NCBI GenBank assembly: GCA_033065855.1
Contig: JAVXUO010003102.1
Coordinates: 1-64,000, forward strand
Direction of reading: 5' to 3'
Source of the DNA: Escallonia rubra
Taxonomy: Eukaryota; Streptophyta; Magnoliopsida; Escalloniales; Escalloniaceae
DNA: 64,000 nt
Shown here: one piece after another, positions 46,790-57,079 of the stretch
Position numbering within the stretch: position 1 is the first letter of the stretch
Layout of the letters: every line of letters starts with the position of its first letter
Made by a program: the position numbers and the translations under genes
Notes under the pieces: model-generated
Databases searched by the model: none
Told to the model about the DNA's origin: nothing
Seen by the model: the letters and a program-made list of their open reading frames with translations, nothing else

Positions 46790-49582
46790 ATGGATTTCAA
46801 CCCCGGACCTCATGATACATCAATCCTATACGATGACGATGACCACGTCGCGAGGCACGTATTTGACGGTGTCGATAGGGGTGTTTTGGAAACAATTCAA
46901 ACCACAAGAGGAATTGAAGAGTGGGTACTAAACGAGGAACAAAAAGCCCTTATACACGGTCAAAATTGAAGCCTGTTCACCGATTACGGGAAATGGTATC
47001 GACACGACGATTGCCTTCTATCCGCTCTAGTTGAACGATAGAGGAGCGAGACGAACTCATTTCATTTCCGGTTTGGTGAAATGACTGTTACGTTAGAGGA
47101 CGTCGGATATATACTTGGAATCCCATGTCATGGCAGACCCGTTACTCTGAGCGTGCCGTCTGCATCCGTAGCGAATATGGCTAGGCATTATTTTTCGGGA
47201 ATTCCAAGGGCAGCTCTTACAACAAACGGCGTCAAGCTTAAATGGCTAAGAGAGCAGTATGGCGTGCTACCGGATGAATACACTCGTCATGATTTCGTGA
47301 CGTATACGAGGGCATACCTTCTGTATATTATTGGAGCCATATTACTTCTGACGCATTCGAAAAACACGGTGCATCCGAAGTATATGGTGTTATTGGAGGA
47401 TCTTGACGAGGTATACTCGTATTCGTGGGGTTAAGCTGTCCTTGCGCACCTATATCGAGCACTACATAAGGCTACGAGAAACGGTGCCAAGTCCATTGCC
47501 GCCTGCCTGACTCTATTACAGGTATGAGCATTTATTTTCTTATCCGGATCCTTAGTCAATATATTCGGGATTCATTACTAATTCCATATAATGTTTGCGT
47601 TCACAGGTTTGGTCTTACGAGAGGCTACCCACGGGTCGTCCACAACCGTTGGTAGATTCCGATGAGACGTGGCCTAGGGTGTGGGCCTGGGGGCCTCCGA
47701 CCAACCGGAGGAGGAGACGGGTAGACCCTCACAACCATCTACAGTTCTATCGGGGGGAACTAGAGATGCTGGATGCATACCAGGTGGCGTGGCAGCCATA
47801 TGACAAGGTGATGCATCTGTTGGATGAGTTGTGTTGGCAACTTCCGGTGTCGTACGTGCTTGCAGGTTTGGTTCGGGTGCCGCTCATTCACTTCGAAGAA
47901 TGTGAGTTTCAGATGCCCGATCGAGCTATGAAGCAAGCTGGCTGTCCACAAGGGATTCTGAAACCCGCTGTAGACATGCGGCCATACAGGGGTGGTCGAG
48001 GGCCGAACTTCGAGGTGGCTAATGCCTTGACTGTGTTGGGTGACGAGGTGCAACAATGGAATTCCTGGCAGGAAACGTATGACAACCTTGTATCGCTGAA
48101 GCACGACGGCATCAGTACTGAGGACTACTTACAGTGGTTTCTCAGGGTGACGCGCACGAGGGTGAATCGCCCTTCCCAGGTGAAGGAGACATCGTATGCG
48201 CCACGTGAGGTCTATGACCAGTTCTGGGCATTGGCCATTGTAAGTCATGCTAGTGTTGTTTGATAATTTATTTGCGCACGCGTATCGACCATCAAATGAA
48301 ATGATTAGCCATATTTTCTATGCATGTTTTTTAGGTTGACCAGGCCACTGACGTGTTCAAGCAGCTGGAGTCGTTTGACTGGTTTGTCGCGCAGGCTCCT
48401 GACAATATCCAGAGGTCCATTGAGAGGTACAAGACTGATGTTCAAAACTTTAGTCTTGCGTACCGGGGTTACCAAGGGGAGCCGTCTAGTCGCCCTCCTC
48501 CTGACGCTTACGACTATCAGCCCCAGAGTCAGGTGTGGGAGCCGTCTAGTCGCCCTCCTCCTGACGCGTACGACTACGGAACCTCGAGTCAGGTGTGGGA
48601 GCCGTATAGTCGCCCTCCTCCTGATGCATACGACTCTCAGTGCCAGAGTCAGGTTCCCCAAGTAGAAATACATGCCTCGCGCCCAAGATTCCGATCGAAC
48701 AAAGGACAAGCGACGAAGCCATTGAGGCCGGAGAAGATGGGTTGGATCGACCGGCACTACTTCGGGCATGAGCCTGTCAATTCAACAGACTTCCCTCTTG
48801 GGACACTCCTAGGTCATTCGGATATCAGAATGTTGGCGCCGGAGACAGATCTTTCAAATTTTGTCATCAACGCTTACATAGATCTGCTCCGGATTAGAGA
48901 GCATCAATTTAACCGTTCTGAATACTGTAAGCTTAACATATATCCCACTCATTTTATGGAATTAGCGATCCGGGAATTCCATGAATGGAGGCAAGGGGGC
49001 AACAGGAGTAATTGGAAACCAGGTCGAAACGTGTTATGCATGATGAACGCAGAGTATCAATGTCCTGCTGCTGATGCGAACCTTATCATGATACCTTGTC
49101 TTCATGGGCACCACTGGTTCCTATTAGTTCTCCATCCAGCGTTCAGAACGGTTCACATATACGATAGCCTAAGGGAGGACGAGCCTGGACAACTGCTGGC
49201 ACAGATGTACAACGACTACATCACTTTAGTGGTTAGTTTTTATTTTTTGACCTTGGCTCATAGTATATTGTTGTTGTTTCATAGGCTTGATTCTCGATTT
49301 TATTGTTGGATGCAGACTACTGTCCTCTCGCTAGCGTGCGGACGGCCACGGGGGGAGCCTTGGACGGTCGTGATGATAAAGGACCGACCAAAGCAATATA
49401 ACGGTAACGATTGCGGGATTTACGTCCTCAAGTACATGGACTACATTGCTCGCTCGGAAGTGCTCAAACACTTCTCGTGGACTAGGAAGGATGCCTTGAC
49501 GTTTAGGTATAGGATAGCCTGGGAACTGAAAAAGAATGAAGCCAGACGACTTCATTACCATTATCCTGACGTGCATGGCTAG
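46790..49582 (+). pseudogene. MULE-2 PMD-Ulp1 fusion gene, nearly intact
   Basis: Four exons are inferred: 46,790-47,521, 47,607-48,239, 48,335-49,228 and 49,316-49,582, all with GT..AG borders in matching frame, 842 codons including the stop. Exons 1-2 encode the PMD (MDFNPGPHD; YRHDDCLLSALVER, GEMTVTLEDVGYILGIP, VWSYERLPTGRPQ, RRVDPHNHLQFYRGELE, PLIHFEECEFQMPD). Exon 3 starts VDQATDVFKQLESF, then three 20-residue repeats of SSRPPPDAYDY...SQVWEP (48,481-48,660), then the Ulp1/C48 domain with GHHWFLLVLHP (His), HIYDSLRED (Asp) and, in exon 4, QYNGNDCGIYVLKYMD (Gln and Cys). The catalytic triad is complete. Two nonsense codons in exon 1 (TGA at 46,967, TAG at 47,039; the latter stands where relatives have Trp, TGG) break an otherwise open gene. 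Ulp1 proteases remove SUMO; here the target is unknown. Nuclear role in transposition is inference. Confidence 0.85.
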
Positions 49583-50042
49583 CTGCTGTGATGTTACAAA
49601 AAACTGTACCAAAAAGAAATATACATAATTTTTTGCATGCTATGAATTTGGCGCTAAAATGTGGGCGAATATACAGTTCATATGACACATTCGAAAAAAT
49701 AACGTGTCTCGTTGTTCGCCGAAATACATAAGAATGGGCTAACTAGCGCGCCTCATGTGCAATGAGCGAAAAAAAAGTGACAAAAAAATTTACAAGATTT
49801 TTCGAACGTTATGAATTGGCCCCTAAAGCATGACTAAAGTGCAATGAACAAAACAAATTACAAGATTTTTCAGGAAGCTATGAATTGGGCGCTAAAGCGT
49901 GCGCGAATATGCCATTCAAAAAATTTCAATAATCCACAAACCAAAGCACAAATTAAAGATTCAACAAATCAAATCACAAATTTAAACATTATAAAAGTTA
50001 TTCGTTATACAACTGAAACATTAACCCTAACACTCTTCTTCC
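49583..50042. other. junction between convergent MULE-2 genes
   Basis: Non-coding AT-rich stretch with three diverged copies of CTATGAATTGGGCGCTAAAG (near 49,640, 49,810 and 49,880), each next to an ACAAGATTTTT or similar block. Probably holds the two 3' ends. Confidence 0.5.
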
Positions 50043-51986
50043 TCATCGTCCTCCTCGACCATAAATGTACCCATCAAATGTTGACGCTGCATCCATTGAT
50101 AAACCGTGCATGATGTTACAAAGATGATTATATCGCAGCGCCTCAGATTGCCTGAAATCAACTGAAACACTGGGCACGTAAGGAATGTGACCGTGGACTC
50201 TATTGGCTTCCTTCGTCCACCGTTCCAAGATATACTGTGGAGGGATTTGAGTTGCATTCTTGGCGCTCAAAACCCTCAACGCATGTCGACAAAGTATACC
50301 TTTATGCTCAAAGAGTTGACAGTTGCAATTTACCAACCCGGTGTCCATACATTTAGCTACGGTAAAATGTCTTCTGTTCCTCGGAGCCGACGAAGAGTAC
50401 GGATTGGCATAATTCGTCACATTTGTCAAAGCATAAACCTTGAGATCTCTGGTGGAAAACTCGTGCAACTTTGTCATGCCATATTGATTCGACTTTAATA
50501 GTTCCTCTTGAAACTGTCGAAACATTTCCTTCGTATAGACTTGAGCCGCATGAGCCTCCAAAGGTGAACAAAGTAGTATGGCTCTTTCTCTGTAAACTGT
50601 AGCCGCGTCGGCTTCTCTCTCACGGTACAATTGCCTCTCAAGGGCTTTCTGCATCTCTAGTACAAACTCCGCTATACTTGAAGACTGGCCTACGTACCCA
50701 TCAAAGAATGAATTCATAGCTTCGCTTCTCGATGTCGTAGTCATTCCGGCTGCAAAAAACTTCTTGGTGTAGGCACCGACCCACTGTGTCTTGAGCTCAT
50801 ACAACGATTGTAACCATCCATGATTGTGCAAACCGTAGTCATCCATTAATGTGGCCCACCTCTCCTCGAACACGTCTACCGTCAACGATTTCTTCACACA
50901 TGTATTAAAGTCAGTCCTGAATGACGGATGGTTTGCATATACATTGTGAAGCCGTTCGGGATATTTGTTGCTTATGTGCCATGTGCACAGGCCATGGTGA
51001 GTATTTTGAAGGACCTTAGCGATTGCATTTTTCATTGCCAGATCTTGGTCGGTGATGATGGTCTTTGGAGGAATATGGTACATTGCTTTAAGCCACGTTT
51101 CAAATAACCACGTAAATGACTCCTCCGTCTCATCCCTAAGCAGGGCAAAGCCAAATGAGATTGACTGATAGTGGTGGTTCACCCCGGTGAACGGAGCAAA
51201 AGGCATAGAGTACTTATTGGTGCGGTATGTGGTGTCAAACGTCACAACATCCCCAAAAATTTGGTAAGCAGCTCTAGAACGGGGGTCCGCCCAAAATATA
51301 GTACTAATGCGGTCCTCATCATCCACTTGGAGACTGTAGAAAAATACAGAATTCTCACTCTGAAGGCACCTGAAGATATCAAGTGTAGATTGAGAATCGA
51401 TCTGACCGAAATACTCTCTCCTCTGAGCACGGAGTTCATTTCGAAGGTCAACTTCGTTGAAAGTCAACTTGTCAATCCCCCCAGCCTGGCTTGAGAAAAC
51501 CCCCATCATCTTAGAAGGTGGAATTTTAGCGTCGGCCATTGTTGAAATCAGTTGTCTGTGTGCCGCGCTTATTTCTCGGTGTTGATGAATTTGACCAATC
51601 ATACTAGGGGTGCAAAACTGATGATTATGGCTCAACTCCACACCCGTCACAACCCAATGGTTTTCATTTTTCCGGTGTACTGCATACACATGGGCTTTGC
51701 AGCCGGTACCCGGAAATGTGTCCCGTTTTCTTTGTCTTGTTGTCCCTTCGTCACTGATCTGAACGACCGGAGGTACATGCGGTGCTCCTCTATGACACTC
51801 AAATAACCTTGCACCAATTTGATCGGTATTCACCCGTTTTCTAGTCGTCTTAGTTCTAATACCGAAACCCATCGTTTTCGAATATGCTCTGTAGTATGCT
51901 TCGACTTCGTCCAGTGTTTGAAAAACTTGACCCAAGTAAGGTGGATCAGAACCTTCACAAAAAATATTTCCTCCAGTTGCATCCAT
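50043..51986 (-). CDS. MULE-2 FAR1-like transposase, intact 647 aa
   Basis: One uninterrupted frame on the minus strand. Domains: FAR1 zinc-finger DNA-binding domain about residues 25-125 (ligand candidates C64, C96, H120, H122); MULE transposase core about 225-430 with likely catalytic D251 (FDTTYRTNKY), D313 (ITDQDLAMKN) and E422 (TSRSEAMN), and the C/H motif CTWHISNKYPERL at 334-346; SWIM zinc finger with C554, C556, C566 and H568. Length and order fit FAR1-related MULE transposases such as Jittery. It would bind the element ends and carry out cut-and-paste transposition in the nucleus. No C-terminal zinc knuckle like that of MULE-1 is present. The start is the first Met in frame and gives a family-like N-terminus (VFQTLDEVEAYYRAYSKTMG). 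The gene reads inward from the right repeat and converges on the PMD-Ulp1 gene. A domesticated host FAR1 gene is the alternative, made unlikely by the surrounding inverted repeats. Confidence 0.92.
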   Translation of the reverse strand: MDATGGNIFCEGSDPPYLGQVFQTLDEVEAYYRAYSKTMGFGIRTKTTRKRVNTDQIGARLFECHRGAPHVPPVVQISDEGTTRQRKRDTFPGTGCKAHVYAVHRKNENHWVVTGVELSHNHQFCTPSMIGQIHQHREISAAHRQLISTMADAKIPPSKMMGVFSSQAGGIDKLTFNEVDLRNELRAQRREYFGQIDSQSTLDIFRCLQSENSVFFYSLQVDDEDRISTIFWADPRSRAAYQIFGDVVTFDTTYRTNKYSMPFAPFTGVNHHYQSISFGFALLRDETEESFTWLFETWLKAMYHIPPKTIITDQDLAMKNAIAKVLQNTHHGLCTWHISNKYPERLHNVYANHPSFRTDFNTCVKKSLTVDVFEERWATLMDDYGLHNHGWLQSLYELKTQWVGAYTKKFFAAGMTTTSRSEAMNSFFDGYVGQSSSIAEFVLEMQKALERQLYREREADAATVYRERAILLCSPLEAHAAQVYTKEMFRQFQEELLKSNQYGMTKLHEFSTRDLKVYALTNVTNYANPYSSSAPRNRRHFTVAKCMDTGLVNCNCQLFEHKGILCRHALRVLSAKNATQIPPQYILERWTKEANRVHGHIPYVPSVSVDFRQSEALRYNHLCNIMHGLSMDAASTFDGYIYGRGGR

Positions 51987-52039
51987 ATTTATACTGAAAT
52001 CTAAAAAATAAAAACCAATACGATTATCAACAAGTCATA

Positions 52040-52529
52040 GAATTAAATAAAAGAAGAATAAAAATTATTTAAACGTAATTGCTGGAAAAATTCGTATAAT
52101 GTAAAATTATCAAAATAGCCCCCCACGAGCGGCAAATTAGCAAAATGTCCCCGGGGAGTTCATTATCACCCTAACGTCCCAAATCAGCTTGAAAACAACA
52201 TTTCAGGTGCTTTGCTTACATTTCTGGACTAAGAAGTCCTTTAAAAAACTTAACGCTGCAAAATTACGAAAATACCCCCCTCGGGGCTGCGAATTACCAA
52301 AAAATGCCTCCTGGCATCAAAAAATCGTTCGGAGTGCTTTGAAACGGGATTTTAAGCTTCCTGAATTCATCCGGGACAAAATAAGTTTTCGGGTGTCTGA
52401 CACCCTTTGCTGAACTAAAAGTTATTTTAAGGTATGGCCCTTTAAGCTGGATCCTTCCTAACAAAATAGCCCCCGATGAGCGGCAAATTACCGAAATGCC
52501 CCTGGGGGTTCACTATCAGGTTCTGTGAT
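52040..52529. repeat. extra LTR-like unit inside the right TIR
   Basis: 52,100-52,330 is a diverged duplicate of 52,980-53,180 (CAAAATAGCC...GAGCGGCAAATTA, then ACATTTCAGGT...GGACTAA). It has no counterpart in the left half, so it lies just inside the right inverted repeat. Confidence 0.65.
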
Positions 52530-55500
52530 TACATTCCAAAACTACATTCCTGGATCTTTAACCTAGCTTACCAACACATTAGCAATAGTCATTATTTCAT
52601 TGTATTAAAACAAATCCTCACTTCCCACCACTCCGAACGCTTAATTACGGTAGTTCTCACTGAATTTAGCGCCAACGTGGTTATATAGCAATATACCCCC
52701 CGATGGCCCCTACACCCCCAAGACCTCAACACCGCTTTGAAGTCAAGTTTTTAAATGTATTACGTCAATTATATACCAAATATATCAGGAAAAATTTTAA
52801 AGGGGGAAAGTTACCAAAACACCCGCTACTTATGCAAAATACCCCCTGGCAGTCATCGCCGGTGCGTCACAAGTTCCTGAATTCACCCGGAACAATAAAA
52901 GTTTTCGGGTGTCTGACACCCTTTGCTGAACTAAAAGTTATTTTAAGGTATGGCCCTTTAAGCTGGATCCTTCCTAGCAAAATAGTCCCCGATGAGCGGC
53001 AAATTACCGAAATGCCCCCGGGGGTTCACTATCACCCCAACGCCCCCGAACCAGCTTCAAAACAACATTTCAGGTTCTGTGATTACATTCCTGGACTAAA
53101 ACTGTCTAATTAAAAACTTGGCGCGGGAAAATTACCGAAACACCCCTCGCGGGGTGGCAAATTACCAAAATGCCCCTGGCATCAGGAAAAATCTCAAAGG
53201 TGCCTCGAAATGCTACTTTACGCTTCGTGAGTTCATCATTGGCCTAAAAAGTACTTTACGGATTTTTCGCGCAAAAATCGTGAACCGGTGTCCAGATCGA
53301 CGCTGAAAGGGCCGGTCGGCCAAAAAAATAGCTAACGGCTCCGGAATGGCGCGAAATCCTGGGGAATGGAACTTCCCAACATCCTAGGATTCTCGTAAAA
53401 GTTTCGCGTGAAATCGTGCTAGCTTGGTATTTTAAATTAGACTGCGAAGGTACACGGTTCCCCGTATCAGTTAGCCCCTTTACAGTCTTTGGAAGAATCT
53501 GAAATTTTTACCTGATATAGATCCTTTCAGAATAACTAGGGTCTCTGTTTTGCACTTTGGCCAAATCACGCTCTAGCTATTGTTTATAAATCCGTGAAAA
53601 AACTGTCTAATTAAAGGCGCGAGCGCTGAAAGGGCCGCTCGGCCAAAAAAATAGCTAACGGCTCCGGAATGGCGCGAAATCCTGGGGAATGGAACTTCCC
53701 AACATCCTAGGGTTCTCGTAAAAGTTTTGCGCGAAATCGCGCTAGCTTGGCATTTTAAATTAGACTGCGAAGGTACACGGTTCCCCGTATCAGTTAGCCC
53801 CTTTACAGTCTTTGGAAAAATCTGAAATATTTACCTGATACAGATCCTTTCAGAATAACTAGGGTCTTTGTTTCGCACTTTGGCCAAATCACGCTCTAGC
53901 TATTTTTTATAAATCCGTGAAAAAACTGTCTAATTAAATGACGAGGGGTGAAAGGGCCGTTCGGCCAAAAAAATAGCTAACGGCTCCGGAATGGCGCGAA
54001 ATCCTGGGGAATGGAACTTCCCAACATCCTAGGGTTCTCGTAAAAGTTTCGCGCGAAATCGCGCTAGCTTGGTATTTTAAATTAGACTGCGAAGGTACAC
54101 GGTTCCCCGTATCAGTTAGCCCCTTTACAGTCTTTGGAAAAATCTGAAATATTTACCTGATACAGATCCTTTCAGAATAACTAGGGTCTCTGTTTTGCAC
54201 TTTGGCCAAATCACGCTCTAGCTATTTTTTATAAATCCGTGAAAAAACTGTCTAATTAAAGGGCGAGGGCTGAAAGGGCCGTTCGGCCAAAAAAATAGCT
54301 AACGGCTCCGGAATGGCGCGAAATCCTGGGGAATGGAACTTCCCAACATCCTAGGGTTCTCGTAAAAGTTTCGCGCGAAATCGCGCTAGCTTGGTATTTT
54401 AAATTAGACAACGAAGGTACACGGTTCCCCGTATCAGTTAGCCCCTTTACAGTCTTTGGAAAAATCTGAAATTTTTACCTGATACAGATCCTTTCAGAAT
54501 AACTAGGGTCTCTTTTTTGTACTTTGGCAAAATCTCGCTCTAGTTAGTTTTTATAAATTCGTGAAAACTGTCTATAAATGTAATACGCTATTTTGAATCG
54601 CTATAAATGTAATACGCTAAATGTAATACGCTGATTTGTATAAACCTAACATTGAATTATAAGGAAATTCAAAATACTTACTTGTTGTGACTTGATGTAT
54701 TTGAAGAAAAATCTACCGATCTTCTAGCGATTATCCACCGATCTTCTAACGCTAAAAATTTTTGGTTTGTGGAGAAGAAGTGTGGAGAAGAAGGGTTGGG
54801 GGGAGGGGATTATAAAGAGAGAAAAGTGAGGAAGAGAGAAGAAAAAAGAGGGAAAAAAAATACACGTGAGTGGTCTCTGCAAAGTGCCCGAATAGGCTGC
54901 AAAAAAAAATTTGGAAGGACAGTCACAGGGGAGGGAAGGACGCGCGTGGGGGGGGGGGGGCGCCACGTGGTAGGGCCGGGGGGGGGGGGAAGGGCAAGCC
55001 GCGGGGCCCTTCACGCGGTGGGCCACGTGGCAGGCGCGGGGAGGCCACGTGGCAAGGCCATCGCCCCAACCGGCGCCCCTTCACGCGGTTGGGCCAAGTG
55101 GCAGGCGCGGGGGAGGCCACGTGGCAGGGCCATCGCCCCAACCGGCGCCCCTTCACGCGGTTGGGCCACGTGGCAGGCGCGGGGGAGGCCACGTGGCAGG
55201 GCCATCATCCAACCGGCGCCCCTTCACGCGGTTGGGCCACGTGGTAGTCGTGGGGGACGCCACGTGGCAGGCTTGTGCTCGAATTTTTTTTTTTTTTTGT
55301 GGGAGCCAACCAAAAAATCTGAAATTTTTTGTGTGGGAGCCACCCAAAAAAAAGTTACGCAAAAGCCACCAACCGCTTCTCTTATATGCGGTTGGTGGGC
55401 AAAAAAATTGTTAAAAAAAAAAGTGCTTACCAACCGCTTCTAAGAGAAGCGGTCGGGCAAAATGTTAAAAAAAAAATTGTCCCAACCGCGTATAAGAGAG

Positions 55501-55710
55501 GCGGTTGGGTGGAGTGGTTTTTTGTGGTGGGGCCCACGTCAAAAAGATAATCATACGCAACCGCTTCTCTTACATGCGGTTGGGCTAAAAAAAAAAGGAG
55601 TGCTTTTTTGTGGTGGGGCCACGACAAAAAGAAATCCTACCCAACCGCTTCTCTTACATGCGGTTGGGTGGAGAAAATTTTTTTATCCACCGGTGGGTGT
55701 GGATCGGTTC

Positions 55711-55712
<2 letters not shown>
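52530..55712 (-). repeat. MULE-2 right terminal inverted repeat (~3.2 kb)
   Basis: Mirror of 43,940-46,738 with the same zones in reverse: LTR-like 52,530-53,310, four 322-bp units (53,310-54,580), 29-bp repeat, pyrimidine/purine block with the mirrored TATA-like motif near 54,803, G-box-rich GC block (54,950-55,270), hairpins (55,060-55,670). It is about 380 bases longer than the left repeat, mostly one extra 322-bp unit. Confidence 0.9.
53310..54580 (-). repeat. 322-bp tandem repeat, 4 units (right TIR)
   Basis: AAAATAGCTAACGGCTCCGG recurs near 53,329, 53,650, 53,970 and 54,294 (spacings about 321, 320 and 324). Confidence 0.9.

Positions 55713-55750
<38 letters not shown>
55713..55750. 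repeat. (TA)n tract at MULE-2 right end
   Basis: Nineteen AT units directly after ..GGTTCCC. LINE sequence resumes at about 55,751. Confidence 0.95.
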
Positions 55751-55753
<3 letters not shown>

Positions 55754-56162
55754 GATGTGTTGTCGGGTCTGAATCCCCTGCGGTGAATAAAGTACTAAAA
55801 CGGACTACATCAGTCTCCCCAATATTGATCCAAGGAGATCTTCTGGTTGCTTACCTGAGACCTGGCCCTTGAGGCATATATCTCTGCACAGTCTGTATTA
55901 CTATGACTATAAATCATCTATGCCTGGGCCGCCACATTTTAAATCCCAACTTAATAGATGTAGAAAAACCTTAGATGGCCTTTGCAGTTTCCGGTCACTT
56001 TGGAATGAGAGAATTTAGATAAATTTTCTTCAACTTCAACCTTCAGTTTCAAAGGTAAGAAACGTCCCTTAGCTGGGATGGATAATCCTTTTCTCAACCA
56101 TACAGAGGTATTGAACATACATGGGATTTCGGGTGTTGGCCCCCATCAACCCTTTCAATCAC

Positions 56163-57060
56163 CATGAAGTTCTTAAGCTTGAACTATTGTGGGTTTGGGC
56201 AAACAGCGATAGTTCACGCAGCTCTAAAGCTTGCCCGGTGAATCACCTCTGCATTTTCCTCCAAGAAATAAAATGTTTGGTCTTAGTAGTGAGTGCTAAG
56301 ATGGCAAAACTCAGATTCCATAATACAACAGGAATAGACACATCCGGGGTGCTAGGCACGAAATGAGGTCTTTGGATTGGATGGAAGGATGAAGTTGACA
56401 GAGTGGTACTATATAAGGATAAAAATCTCATCCTTATTCAATGGACCTTCATGGGTCACCCTCCACGGCTAGCTTGATTCCTTTATGGCAACACGAACGT
56501 GGCTAAAGGAGATTGAACTTAGCGCAAGATTTCAACCATTATTGAGCAGTGGCCCTTGCCTCTTATCTTATTGGGTGACTTTAATCAAGTCCTATCACCT
56601 TCAGATAAGATAGGCCTACTCTATATATATGTCTACCTCTAGACATATGTCTACCCCTAGACATATGTCTACCCCTAGACATAATCTTCTTCGAGATTTC
56701 CTTCAAGCACTGCATCTCTTGGATATTAAGTGGGTAGGGCCGTTGTTCACTTGGACCAATAATCGATCTGACCAGGTCTGCACCTATGAGCGGTTGGATC
56801 GTGGGTTATGAACTTACCTTGGGCCCTCACGTTCTAATGCTCTTATTACTAATCTTGGCATCCAGGTGTCCTATCATGCACTTCTATTACTTACTTAATA
56901 CATCTACTTTGGCCCCCTTTCTTCCATGTCCAAGGCAATTTAAAGCAATGTGGCTAAATCATCCCCGGAGTAGTGACATCATTTCCAATGCCTGGTCAAT
57001 TCCAATGGATGGTTCTCCACTGTTCAAAATGGTAGCTTGGGGAAAAATTATGATGACTTG
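56163..57060 (+). pseudogene. LINE ORF2, endonuclease region
   Basis: The ATG at 56,163 begins MKFLSLNYCGFGQ, the decayed form of the usual MKILSWNCRGLG start of L1 endonuclease. Later blocks are LLGDFNQVLSPSDK near 56,570-56,610, FLQALHLLDIKWVGPLFTWT near 56,700-56,760 and 'FKAMWLNHP' near 56,940. The endonuclease nicks target DNA to prime reverse transcription. The frame shifts more than once. An 18-bp unit (ATGTCTACCCCTAGACAT) is repeated three times at about 56,628-56,682. Confidence 0.8.
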
Positions 57061-57079
57061 ACTACACTGTTGGAATAAG

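Larger units (their letters stand above)
43940..55712. mobile_element. MULE-2: FAR1-type Mutator-like element with very long TIRs and PMD-Ulp1
   Basis: An 11,773-bp element. Ends are GGGAACTGATCCACACCCAC and its mirror (GGGAACCGATCCACACCCAC), extending inward as inverted repeats of about 2.8 kb (43,940-46,738) and 3.2 kb (52,530-55,712). The centre holds a PMD-Ulp1 gene (plus, 46,790-49,582) convergent with an open FAR1-like transposase (minus, 50,043-51,986). (TA)n lies on both sides. Gene order relative to the ends mirrors MULE-1, but with opposite orientation and without a B3 gene. The uninterrupted transposase and the closeness of the two repeats suggest a fairly recent insertion. Confidence 0.9.
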
